Shown in pieces: positions 24,444 to 35,684 of a stretch of 64,000 nt of DNA. The notes below the pieces were generated by a model, which was not told the DNA's origin, searched no databases, and saw nothing but the letters and a program-made list of their open reading frames with translations. Positions within the stretch are counted from its first letter, which is position 1. Every line of letters starts with the position of its first letter. The DNA lies in assembly GCA_037074615.1 (NCBI GenBank), contig CM073538.1, forward strand, positions 22,593,068 to 22,657,067, given 5' to 3'. The translations under genes and the position numbers were made by a program. The stretch is from Leucaena leucocephala. Taxonomy: Eukaryota; Streptophyta; Magnoliopsida; Fabales; Fabaceae.

Positions 24444-26443
24444 ATGGAGTTTATGTACGTTAAGGAAAGAGATTGAGCATTTCAGCGTATTCAGCAGCAA
24501 TTAATATGCCGACAACAACAATTATGAAAATTCCGACAATAATCTTCGCCAAGTGAGATGTCATCCATGTGTTTGGATTTCTGAGAAAATTTTGCAATTT
24601 TGCTGTCTCCCCCAAAGTTTGTGTTTTGCCTTAAAAAACACTACTTCTTCTTCTCTCACTAAATTCATTGCTTGCATCTAAACAATTTCCATCAAGTCAA
24701 TCATCACGAGAAATATTGATTAATCATTTTCTTGCCGACTGGAAAGTAATCACTTACTATATACGAATCTCATCTCCTAAGAACACTGTTTAATACTATT
24801 CTGAAAGTAAGCAAAGTTTAATTTGTTCCAGCTGGGGTGGTCAGGGACTTGGCGAGCTTAATGAGACATGCATTCAGGATATTGTTTAAGTTTATGATAT
24901 GAATTAATTTATATATATATTCGGATTAAACGTCAATTTCTTTAAATGATGAATATCATTCCGCTCACACTTTTCTAACTCAAATAATTTGATTTTCATA
25001 GTTAGAGGACGTTGTTTCAGTTATATATATATATATATATATATGCTTTTTTGTTGTATCTTTTGTTAATGAATAGATTTCAGATTTTATTCCTTTTTTT
25101 TTTAAAAAAAAAAGCTAACTGCATTGGCTTAAAATTGAAAAAAAAACTAAAAGAGAGAAAATGATGAGAAAAGGGTTTGCTCTGAAGATGCCAACTGAAA
25201 AAGAGAACAGTTATTTGAATGTCTAAGGAAAAGGTTGTTAAGATTTGTTATTATAAAAATTATCAATTCAATCTACCAAATCACATTTTTTATTGTGTCA
25301 AAATTAGTTTTTTCATCTTAAAAGAAAATAAATATTCCTTGTCTAGTAACTTAATTTTAATTATTTTAATAAGTTTAATATATATACTTTTTAAAGATTA
25401 TTTTGAAGCACAGTTAGTAAAATATTATTTTTTATTTTAAATTAAACTGTAATTTTTTCATAATTTTTATATATCATTGGACTTTTACAAATAACTAGTT
25501 AAATTATAGTAAAACTTTTTATCATGAACTTTCAAGATAAATAGATTCCTTTTTACTATCTTTGTCTTTTCTGTGTTTGCCTTTACTTTGGAGTTGGGCA
25601 TGATAATTCACGCACCTTTAAAAGAAAAATATCTTGACCAGGGGATTGGCGCGGCGTAGAAGACTTGTAAATTTTCAAAATATAAACTACTCCTCCCTTC
25701 CTAAATATATAATTTAATTAAAAAATTAATATTAATTATAAATATAAATTTTATTTTTTAAATTTATTAATTATTTCTTAAATTACTCCTATTGATACTC
25801 TATCAACAATAATCAAATAAGAGAATAAAATAGGAGTTAAAAATTATGATTAGGGTACTCTAGAAAAAATATATTATAATAACTAATTTAATTAATTTTA
25901 TTAATCTAATTAAATTTATTAAATATATCTTATATTTAAGATTGGATGCGTATTTTATTTCCTGGCTTAATTTGAGAGCACATAAAAAAGGTAAAATTGT
26001 GTATATTAACATGGGTGTATTAATATGTGTGTGTGTGTATATATATATAAGGGAGAATCGGAAGAACAACAAATAGTGCAACTTGTAATCTTAATTAATT
26101 ACATGTGATGCATATACCGACGAGAATTTAGTTATTATGGTATAAGTTGTCTTTTTAGTGAGCAAAATATATTATTTAGAGAAAACAAAATGAAGGGGTG
26201 GCATTTTTTGACTAATGAATTGGACGTCTTTTTAATAAAGAAAGAAAGCCTAATTAACTTTCAAAGTTGATACTCGTAGAGGTGTTCATACCTTTTTTTT
26301 TTTTTTTGATACTATGTTCATACTCATTTAATTTCTAATGAAAAAGGCGTCTAAGTATGAAAACATACTTAATTTTCTGTAACCACTCTTTCCTTTCCAG
26401 AATAAGGTTTAGCGAAAATTAAAATCAAGAACCAAGCTTTAGC

Positions 26444-26715
26444 CTTTTTTTTTTATATAATTTTTTTGGAAAGAGGTTGGGTTCACTCATGATCTAAAGG
26501 CAGAGTAAAGTCCCCTTTTCTCTTAGGCGATACCAATATCGAGTAGAGTGAGTAATCTATTGTCCTCAGGTATAAACCTAGGCACCCAATAATTATGATG
26601 ACTCCCCAAGCGTCGCGACTAGAACCACAACAAAGTGATACTCCCCAGAGATCGAACACGCTCCAAATGGTCGCATGTTTCACCCCTTCACCAGTTAAAC
26701 TCATGGACGATGGGT
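26444..26715 (-). mobile_element. SINE family 2, best-preserved copy
   Basis: Flanked by a 17-bp target duplication, AAGAACC(A/T)AGCTTTAGC, at 26427-26443 and 26716-26732, with one mismatch. Read on the minus strand, the head has an A-box-like TTTAACTGGTGAAGG and a B-box-like GTGTTCGATCTCT about 35 bases further on, which marks a tRNA-derived pol III promoter. The tail is A-rich. Related copies lie at 2335-2560, 9015-9215 and 9735-10215. Confidence 0.75.
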
Positions 26716-26737
26716 AAGAACCTAGCTTTAGCTTGTT

Positions 26738-26924
26738 TTTTTTTATTGCTCAACCGGTTCACCGGAACTTTACCCTAACTATATCCAGATTCGACCCGCG
26801 TCGCGCACCTGACTATAGTAGGTGAGTCTCCTAATGAGAATTTTCTATATATGCTAAAACACTAACTCAAAATCTCATTTAAGCGATACTAAACTGCTTA
26901 TAACTCAAAGTAATTCTCATTGAT
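26738..26924 (-). mobile_element. SINE family 1 copy
   Basis: On the minus strand it follows the young element at 48664-48849: AAGCAGTTTAGTATCGCTTA, a degraded B box, AGAAAATTCTCATTAGGAGA, GGTGCGCGACGCGGGTC, then GGTAAAGTTCCGGTGAA and an A-rich tail. It is flanked by CCTA(G/T)CTTTAGCTTGTT at 26721-26737 and 26925-26941, 17 bp with one mismatch. The first of these overlaps the target duplication of the neighbouring SINE. Confidence 0.75.
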
Positions 26925-28464
26925 CCTATCTTTAGCTTGTTATAATACGAGTAAATCTTTTTGTAATATGGGCTTACTTAAGTTACCCCTTGCTTAACTC
27001 CAACTAATCAATACCCAATACGATTTTTTGAGACGGATAAACTTAATTTTAAATATTCATGGCAAACTCCTTCTATTTCTTTTAATTGTAGCTCTTAAAT
27101 ATATTATTTCCTAGTTTTTATTCGGTAATCACCTCCTCCCTTGTATTTGTTGAGAATGACTCTGTCTTTATTTTTCTCAATTTTTAAGATAAATAAAATG
27201 TGGTCTTTATATATAACATGTAGTTTTAGAAATGAGTTATATAATTTGTGACTTTTTTACTGTAAATTGTTAGGGAAAATTGGGGAAAAGTCCCCACATT
27301 AAAAATTGTTACATATTTTATGTTTTACATTGATGACATGTCTTTGAAAAAATAAGTAAAAATGAAATAAGAAATACCATATGTATCCAAGAGAAACACC
27401 CTTTCCCCCATCGGGTTCTGACCAAAAGAACGAATATTTGGTTAAAGGTATTGGCTAATAAATAAACATTTCTTATGCCCATTCGGGACAAGCTCACCCA
27501 TTCCAAACAGCTATGAACAGTTACTCCTGTGATACAACGAAGGCATGGAGGAGTGCAGCTGCAAGAGAACGCATAATCAGAATCAGGAACTGAAATGCAA
27601 ATTACTTGGAATGAATCTACAGCAAGTATTGTAGTATGGAATTTTTTTACAAAAGCATGGAAATTACCTTGAGGCTTAAACGACTGATGCGTGATTGTGC
27701 AAGTTCTAACCTGAAAGTCATCACACTGGCCAAGATTCAAACACTTGTTGAAATTATATCACAGTCCCCAACCTTGGTCGTAGGGAGGTAACACCTTCTT
27801 AACATGTAATTTCATTGTTGAATGAAAATATCAGTTTCTATTATATAGAAGTATCACAGTGGCAAAAGCAGAGAAAAATCTCGGAAAGAGTAAGATATAG
27901 TTATGATATGTTTGGTAGAGTCTTCCACTTCCTTCCTTTAGAATGATAGAAGTCACTTCTATTTTTAACATTTTAAGCAACTTCAGTTCTATAAGAAAAA
28001 TTAGAAATTGAGATGATGGAACTGAAAATAAAATTTTTTATACCATTTTACCCCAAGTATAAAATTCTTAAGTAATTTTAACCCTTCTCAAGTTATAAAA
28101 AAATATTTTGGACCATTGTACCCCAAGTTAAAAAAAAATATACATTAATTCCATAGTCATTTTCATCATACCAAATAAACTTTTAAATCATATTTCCAAT
28201 CTAATTCTACTTCTATTTCTATAAAAAATTCTTTCATCCTACTAAACCTACAGTTAAAGAGGAATTTGATCTGTGTGAAGATCGTTTGGGTGCATGGACA
28301 TTATACACAAATCATGAGGTAAGAAGAAAAATGCGGCTAAAAACACTATAACACTAAGATCAGCCTCTTCCCCAACTGCAGGACGACGAGGATTGACCAA
28401 GTATATCTGAATCACACACCATAAACTGTATAAGATGGCTATAAACAGGATGAGTAGCAGTGAT

Positions 28465-29002
28465 TGTTGGAAATATTTTAAATATTGTGAAAGGGTGTAT
28501 CAAAGAAAGAAATGTCTTTCTGATATAACTCTTCATTGTGAAAGGGTGTGTCAAAGAAAGAAATGTCTTTCTGATATAACTCTTCATTATGAAAGGGTAT
28601 GTTGGAGAAAGAAGAGTCTTTCTAACATAACTCTTTATTGTGAAAGGGTATATTGGAGAAAGAAGAGTCTTTCTAACATAACTCTTGAATCTAAGGGACA
28701 TATGTCTAAAAGACATGTCTCGTAGCTTTCCACAATCTATAAAAAGGGCTTCTTGATGAAGAAGAAGTATATAGAAAAATACAAAGAAACATATAGACAA
28801 AGAGAGAATGATACACCAATCTTCTGAGATTACTTTATCTTCCACCAGTTATGTTGCCCTGTATTTTTACAGGAAGAGTTCGCTTAATCCTGGAGAGATC
28901 CGCTTCTAAATTTGATGAGGAGTCGCGAAATATCTCTTAAGGACAGTGTCCTCGGACGCGACTCGAACTATAAACTTTGTTATTCTACAGATTTCGCCTA
29001 CA
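28465..29002 (+). repeat. 5' LTR of the Copia element
   Basis: 538 bases, TG...CA ends. It starts with a 51-bp unit repeated four times (about 28486-28689), each unit holding an inverted repeat of the form AGAAAG-6 nt-CTTTCT. A TATA box (TATAAAAAG) lies at 28738-28746, followed by the probable transcription start. Confidence 0.88.
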
Positions 29003-29590
29003 ATCTTAAGAGATATTACCTGCAAATTGTCAGAAGTCAAGAGAGAGCCATGGAGATATTGTTGCTGCATTTTCTCTAAATAGAAAACAATATTAAGAGA
29101 CTTTGATATTTACAGTTAGTTGCAGCAATGAGAAGTCCCTTGATGCTTCCGCACCATTGATTGAGATGATCAGCATACTTTGGCAACAAGCCTAAATCAC
29201 CTATATGTTGAAAGGAAGAGAAAGAAGTTGCGGGTCATCCCTCCTTCAAATTCCATGAGAACCAAGAGAACAAATGCTGTGGGAATTCTATCGTAGACCT
29301 TCTCATGGAAAGGTCAAGGCGATTCAAATTGGTTTTAAAAGCCTGCGAGGAATATGCTTTCTTCATGGCCGCAAACCAAGACATAGCAAAAGAGGAGGCA
29401 CGTAGTTATCAGGAGACGGGAGGGGTATATGATGTGGCGATTTTGAGGTCTAAATAATTAAAAGGCGCGCCCTTTGTGTTGTCCCTCTTCCAGCCATACC
29501 TCTCACAATGACACTGAATATGAATGTGGGTTCCTCAGGCGGCGGTTAGCAAGGCCACATACTCGCACCTATTCAAATTAAGGTATTTTT
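29003..29590. other. Non-retroviral-looking segment inside the Copia element
   Basis: No primer-binding site matching the initiator tRNA follows the 5' LTR. This GC-richer segment instead reads best on the minus strand, with an ATG-started frame (MSWFAAMKKAYSSQAFKTNL), splice-like sites, and a second open piece (GLLPKYADHLNQWCGSIKGL). It may be captured host-gene DNA. I do not recognise the gene. Confidence 0.35.
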
Positions 29591-30681
29591 AAAATTATTA
29601 TTTTATTTCTATTGGAGAATTATCGGTTGAATGAATTTGGTTTTGATTACTGTTGGCTACTTGGGTGGACCTTTTAAATAATCCAATGTTATGAATATAT
29701 ATTTGATTCATTATGTGCAGTGATAAAATATTATATGGAAAATTCTAAATTAATTAGAATGGGAGTGGATTATATGATATGAAATTCTAATTTAATTAAA
29801 ATTATTATTGAGAAGTTATTGAGATATAATTTGATATTTAAAAGTGTGGGAGTGTCTAAGATGTGAGATATCTTATAAAATTTATGAATAAAAAATTATG
29901 TGTATGTTAACCTCATTTTATAATTATGAAGTATATTATGATCAAATTAAATGGAGGCTTTATTATTTATTATTGACACTAAATTTGATTATTATCAAAA
30001 TTTTATGTGTAGCTTAAAATAAGTTTTATGATGGAAGCATGAAAATTTGATCATTTATCTATTGGAGAGATAAATATGTTAGTTTTCATGATATTATTAT
30101 TTGTGGATATATATTTATCTTAACATAAATATATATGATGTAGATGACATATTATAATGTTATGCTATTTTAAATTTGAGTTTGAAAGCATGAATTAAAT
30201 ATATTTTTAGGTGTTAAAATCATAAAGGAATATATCATCTTGAAAAAGTATTTCAAATTTTAGTTTTGAGAACTATAATATGATTATTCTTTATGATGAT
30301 AATATAGTATTTGAGGGTGTTATTTGCTCAATTTGTTTATGCACAAATTATGAGAATTTGGTGCGTTAGAATTAATTCTTGTGATATAGTATATACTATG
30401 TGGAGGATTGAGCATACAATTATAAAAATTCTATCTCATGAGGAGAATGAAATATTTGAGGGGTACCATAATTATTGGTATTATGTATGGTGAAATCCCG
30501 TTGTATTAAAATATACGGATGATAAGTGATGATTAATCCTGAGTTTATTACTCTGTAGATTGAGCAAATATAATCACTATCCAAGCAGTGAACATTATGA
30601 TGTTCTAATAAGGTTATTGAAATACCTTAAGGCACCATGAATTATGGTATAAGTTATAGTAGATTTGCCGTTGTATTAGAA

Positions 30682-31330
30682 GGATACAGTGAAGTGAACT
30701 GAATCTTAGATTCAGAAGTGTTAAAATCTACTAGTGGTTATGTGTTTATTCTTGGTGGTAATATAGTCTCATGGAAATCATCCAAGCAAACAATTCTAAT
30801 CAAAAGGGATTATGAATTTATTGCTATGGAATTGGTTGGTACTGAGACTAAGTGGTTGAAAACAGTTTAACAATTATTTTGATGTAAAACCAACACCTAG
30901 TGTTGATGAGATGTGTTTGCCAAATGGCAATTACTTTTGTTGAGAGAACAAAGATGTGCAACATTTAATGTTGATGAATTGTGTTTGCCAAATGGCAATA
31001 ACCTTTGTTAATGATAACAAAGATGTATTACTCTTAGTGTTGAATTGTGTTTGCCAAATGGCAATAACCTTTGTTAAGGAGAACAAAGATGAGCAATACT
31101 TATTGTTGATGTGTTATAATTGCAAAATGGCAATAAATATTGTTAAGAGAACAATGGTGCAATCGTTTGAGATACTATGAGAATAAGCATGCTTAAAATT
31201 GTGGAGTTATCTCAATCGATTTTGGTGAGGTCAAAAATAGACCTATCGGATCCGTTAACAAAACCCCTAGGGAGAAAACAAATTGTTGAGACATCGAGGG
31301 GAATAGGACTAAAACCAATTTGATAACGAC
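30682..31330 (+). pseudogene. Remnant of Copia pol (RNase H end)
   Basis: The frame shows the Copia RNase H block around KSTSGYVFILGG and SWKSSKQT, then YEFIAMELVGTETKWLK, with an in-frame TGA at 30700-30702 where the family has Trp. After a disrupting repeat array (30880-31160) the C-terminal block DPLTKPLGRK follows near 31245-31280. It cannot encode a working protein. Confidence 0.75.
30880..31160 (+). repeat. Four-copy 66-72-bp tandem array in the pol remnant
   Basis: Four units share a core GTGTTTGCCAAATGGCAAT followed by TTTGTTA...ACAAAGATG. The perfect inverted repeat TTGCCA-AA-TGGCAA occurs at 30917-30930, 30985-30998 and 31051-31064, and is damaged in the fourth unit. Confidence 0.8.
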
Positions 31331-31883
31331 AGCAATGACAACCCAACCTTTGTGATTGGTGATCCCATGAAGAAGGTTCAATGGGTAAGAACAAGTCGTT
31401 TGTTAGTTCTGCTAGTACCAAATATTATTACTGGTCCTTTTCCTATGATGTACAAAAAAATGCTAGATTGCATAGAGGAGGGTGAGCAAAAGCTCTTAAT
31501 GATTCTAAATCCTACGGGATGGTGTATTATGTGCAAGATACACTTAAAGAAATCACCTATACGAATGAGGGGTGTGAGCCGCTCCTATGAGATCGTGGCG
31601 AAATCTCTAGAGCATTCGTTAAAAACAGGACACGCGCATGGCTGCCTAAAGGGCAAAACCGCGAGGTAAACAGTGGAAATGTGGGGATATAATCTGGCTG
31701 TTAGTACCTCTGGTATACACCTAAGAAATGCTGGGGTTCATAGTCCATAGGACCACTGGCATCTCTGTGTACCAAGTATTATCGGTCTAGGTCTGGTTCA
31801 TAGTCCAAAGGACCACTGGATACAATGATTATGTCCATTTGTGTAACTCAGTTAATGGTGTTTCTTTGACACATGTGGGGGAT

Positions 31884-32371
31884 TGTTGGAAATATTTTAA
31901 ATATTGTGAAAGGGTGTGTCAAAGAAAGAAATGTCTTTCTAAACATAACTCTTCATTATAAAAGGGTATGTTGGAGAAAGAAGAGTCTTTCTAATATAAC
32001 TCTTCATTGTGAAAGGGTATGTTGGAGAAAGAAGAGTCTTTCTAACATAACTTTTGAATCTAAGGGACATATGTCTAAAAGACATGTCTCGTGGCTTTCC
32101 ACAATCTATAAAAAGGGCTTCTTGATGAAGAAGAAGTATATAGAAAAATACAAAGAAACATATAGACAAAGAGAGAATGATACACCAATCTTCTGAGATT
32201 ACTTTATCTTCCACCAGTTATGTTGCCCTGTATTTTTACAGGAAGAGTTCGCTTAATCCTGGAGAGATCCGCTTCTAAATTTGATGAGGAGTCGCGAAAT
32301 ATCTCTTAAGGACAGTGTCCTCGGACGCGACTCGAACTATAAACTTTGTTATTCTACAGATTTTGCCTACA
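31884..32371 (+). repeat. 3' LTR of the Copia element
   Basis: 488 bases, identical in layout to the 5' LTR but with three instead of four 51-bp units (about 31905-32057). This accounts for the whole 50-bp length difference, together with one extra base in unit one. The TATA box is at 32107-32115. Confidence 0.88.
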
Positions 32372-34859
32372 GTGATTGATTTGACTTCTTCACAAAGGAG
32401 TTTGATGAGTTTACTCTGCATGGTCTTCGAGGGGGAAAATGTCAACACTATACAATATATAACTTGATAATTAACACGGAAGATCGTATAAACAAGTACC
32501 TGTTGATGTAAAAAAAGCCACCATAAAAGCATGTGCATAAAAAGATAATCACGACAACAGCAGCATCTAGGTTAATTGGTGCTCGGCTTTCCGACCAACC
32601 CGTGCTCAAAATCCAAGTATACACAGTTGAGTGCCCATTCTCCTACATGGTTTTGAACAGAGCTGAGTAAATTTTGAGGATAAATCACAATAAAGTTCAG
32701 ACCCCACTGGATAGCTCGCTAAGCAGTAAAACTCAGCAGAGCTCCAATTCTTGTTATAGTTTGTATCAGAATAAAAGTCATCAATCAATAGCACAGTATG
32801 CTTGCATATGGAAGAGATCAGGGACGTATTCTTTTAATTTAAAAATCGAGATAATTAGCAATGAATATAAATGATGGCCAAGAAGTAGTATCTAATTAGA
32901 CACTCAAGCAGAACAGATTCAAATTCTAACCATTGAGGGGAGAGAGCTATCTTATATAAGTATCTTATTGAACAATCCATACTACCCAATATGGAATATG
33001 GGCATTCTCTACTACCTTGGTCCATATCAGAAACAATACCTAAAGAGAGACGATGGAGGACTTGAGACATGAGTAAGACATCATGAAAAAGAGGTTTGCT
33101 GCAGCTGATGAGAATAGCAATTGACGTCTTTCTCAAAGTCTATTGGGGTATCTAATTGTATTTGGAGTTCTAATTGCACTTAGTAAATGGTATCTACGGA
33201 TGGCTTCCAGCAGCTCATGCAGAGGAGGCGCATTTCACAACTTTATTCAGGATTTTTTGCTACTAAACAGTTGTCACAGATACATCAAATAATAGGCAGC
33301 GTAAATAGAGAAGATATAATAAGGTTAGGTTGATGAATTTTAATGAAAATACACTTTGGAGTGGGAGTAGACTTTTTCTTGAATAAGACTGTGCTAGTCT
33401 GTCTGTGTGTGAATTTTTAGAATTCTATCGGATATCCTAATAGTTTGGTACAGTACTACTCATAGGAACAGCATCAAAGCTTTAGCTGAATTAAATTAAA
33501 TAGAATGAATGTTAATGACTTCGTCTCCATGACAGATTCGACAATGTTTTAAGTTAGCTTTCGAAAGCCTAACACAACCCTCCTCCTATATCTACGCTTA
33601 ACACTGACTATGAAAACATAATGGGATAAAGGTTAGTGGTTGTTACTTTTGTTAATGACTTCTTTGAAGCTTTCTGTTGATGTTCCATTGTGGGTAAATT
33701 TCAGAGATCTCAATAATAACAGAAGTAGATACAAGTAAATACTAATATAAGTACATGAACTAAAGTGGTCTATTTAGGTCAATACAATCATTGAACTTAA
33801 TCACTCAAAAAATATCACATTTACAATTTCAACAGTTAAAGGGTGGCAGTTCTTGATAAGAGCCTGAGCTCCACCAATGCTGCGTCTGACACCAATAATG
33901 ACAAGTACTACAATTGTATGATGCAACATTCAAATGATAGCCATGGCACACGTAACTCCCAATCTAGGCCAAAATTGATTACAAAAAATATCAATTCGCT
34001 TATGTCATCAGTAAATGAGAACCATATCATTTGGTCCCTTAACATCGATCAAGATAAAACTCAAAGTGTATAGAACAAGCATAAATCAAATTAAAGGAAG
34101 CAATAGTACAAATGACACTAATCTAATACGTACCTCAAATAAATGATCCAGGAAGAAGTGACTAAAAGAGCCAGCAGATGTCAACAAGAAGCATTGCTTC
34201 CATGTAAGGGGCACCTGAACCATATATAAAGTGGATACATTCATTTCAAGCATTCAAGAAATATAGGCAAGGTTTCTTCATGAGAAAACCAGGAGGACTT
34301 GACAATCAAATTTATAGATAGGGGTTCTTCCCCGTATAGCATGCATTTGTTGTCCCAATCATTCTCACTCCAATATGCCAAGCTAAGTCAGTATATTTGA
34401 AATACTACCCGTGAATGGGGGAAAAAATCAAAGTAGCTCAGGAAAATTTGAGGAAGAGCAATGAGTGCATATGTATTTAAAACCAACTACAATCCCGAGC
34501 CAACTGTGATTTGTGAAGTGAGGGAGTGACTGACCCTGGGGACAGAATCAAGAAGCTGATGTTGAAGAAGAAACTTGGAAAACCAAGAGTAGAGGAAAGA
34601 GAGAGGAAGTCCCAAGAAAATAATGTAGTAGAGAGGATGGTGGATGAGATGGGGAGGGGAGGGGGGGATGCAAAGGAATCATCAGAATTATCAAAGAAGG
34701 AAGCGAGCCATTCGGAGAAGGAACCAATATCGGGACCGAAGAAGGAGTTAAGAGCGTAGGTGAGAGAGTGGTGGGGGGGCTGAATCTGCCGTGGGTGACC
34801 GCCGTTAGAGCTACGCCCAAGGCCATCGCGTACATCATGTGAGGACCAGGACCAGGCAT

Positions 34860-35684
34860 GGTGACGATTTGAGCACCTACTCGCTTTCAATTCTCAAAGG
34901 ACCAAAGTTGCAGGCGAGTGAGAGGGACATTCGGGTGCAAATGGTAGGTAATATAGTCAAGCAGGGTTGAATTATTTTCTTTTAATTTTCATGGGAGTTT
35001 TACTTCAGTACATTTAGATTTAACTCACTCCTCATATTAGTTATAATAGATAAATTTTTTAATAATTTTTTTATATATATTAAAAGTTAAAGTCAATACT
35101 TTACTTAGATAATATTAAACTATTTACTATTTAAACTAATCTTATAAAATCTTAAAATAGTAATTAGTAATAGATGAAACAGGATGAGAGGGTAATACAT
35201 CTGGACTTTTGCTTTTGAGATTATGACAAATTAACTAACAATAGTTGCTTCGGATTTCCCTCTCTAATTCATTTGTTATTAGATACAAAATGCCCAGAAA
35301 CCCCTTTCCCAAACCATTAACCTCTTTATATGAAACTTAATTAAATTCATCCGATCTTGTATCAATATGTAAAATGTTCCCATCCAACCAAACAGAAAAG
35401 GAAATCAAGAGCATTATAACTTAATAACATCTATCCCAACACCTCTAAATAATAATTCCAATTTGCTGGGTAAGAAAATTTATTTGGATCGAGAGAAATT
35501 AATACAGGTTAATGGGTTTGAAATATGTAGTGGGCCTTAAGCCCAAATACCATTTACGGGTAATTTGGGTTTGGGCCTTCAGCGCCTGAAAAGGCTCCTG
35601 CTCCACATTTTCCCATGATAGGTACCTAGGGCGCCATAAGGGAAGATGCCAGAGGACGTGACCTGAGTCCCTGACGGCTCCGCC
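34860..35684. promoter_or_regulatory. Shared upstream region of two divergent genes
   Basis: The 825 bases lie head-to-head between the broken membrane-protein gene and RPS9. Near RPS9 there are three site II-type elements: TGGGCC at 35531-35536, AAGCCCAA at 35539-35546 and TTGGGCC at 35571-35577. These TCP-bound motifs are typical of plant ribosomal-protein promoters. A truncated SINE family 1 relic lies at about 35035-35155. Confidence 0.6.
35035..35155 (-). repeat. Truncated relic of SINE family 1
   Basis: On the minus strand, AGTAAATAGTTTAATATTAT, a TCTAAGTAAAGTATTGACTT stretch and TATATATAAAAAAATT follow the order of the decayed copy at 9541-9620. The 3' half of the SINE is missing. Confidence 0.4.

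Larger units (their letters stand above)
24444..28253. other. Spacer with two SINEs and simple repeats
   Basis: Holds the 3'-UTR of the spermidine-synthase-like gene, (TA)n near 25021-25044, a long AT-rich stretch, and the two SINEs at 26444-26924. The 140-codon minus-strand frame at 27318-27740 contains splice-like sites but no domain I recognise. It could be downstream transcript sequence of the broken gene at 28254-34859. Confidence 0.5.
28465..32371 (+). mobile_element. Ty1/Copia-type LTR retrotransposon, young and degenerate
   Basis: The element is 3.9 kb. It begins TGTTGGAAAT and ends GCCTACA, with the 5-bp target duplication GTGAT at 28460-28464 and 32372-32376. LTRs are at 28465-29002 and 31884-32371. 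A purine-rich tract (TGTGGGGGAT) sits just before the 3' LTR. The interior keeps only the end of a Copia pol, with RNase H-like residues KSTSGYVFILGG and SWKSSKQT and a final DPLTKPLGRKQIVETSRGIG block, interrupted by stops. Gag, protease, integrase and most of reverse transcriptase are absent, so it is non-autonomous. By eye only about four single-base differences separate the last 400 bases of the two LTRs, so the insertion is recent. Confidence 0.88.
28254..34859 (-). pseudogene. Conserved multi-pass membrane-protein gene split by a Copia element
   Basis: Exons on the minus strand: 34859-34535, 34214-34134, 32642-32500, and exon 4 from 32415 to 32372 resuming at 28464 and ending at 28254; the interruption is the retrotransposon at 28465-32371. 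The product matches, from memory, a plant-wide membrane protein without a name known to me: MPGPGPHMMYAMALGVALTA at the start, SFFGPDIGSFSEWL, GSFSHFFLDHLFE, ENGHSTVYTWILSTGW, AAVVVIIFLCTCFYGGFFYI, LLLILFIAILYSLWC and NPRRPAVGEEADL near the end. Several hydrophobic stretches suggest five or six membrane spans. All splice sites and phases fit. Exon 1 additionally needs two frame changes, at about 34770-34780 and 34660-34675, both in runs of seven G on the plus strand. The insertion must break the normal protein unless another allele exists. Confidence 0.75.

Noticed and set aside
27318..27740. 140-codon minus-strand gene downstream of the split membrane-protein gene
   Set aside because: No recognised domain, apparent splice sites inside, and it may be downstream transcript sequence; not enough support for a gene.
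28435..28845. Open frames on both strands made of repeated 17-residue units
   Set aside because: They are translations of the 51-bp LTR array, repeated in the 3' LTR at 31873-32214, not genes.
34526..34759. Plus-strand 77-codon Lys/Glu-rich frame
   Set aside because: It is antisense to exon 1 of the conserved membrane-protein gene.
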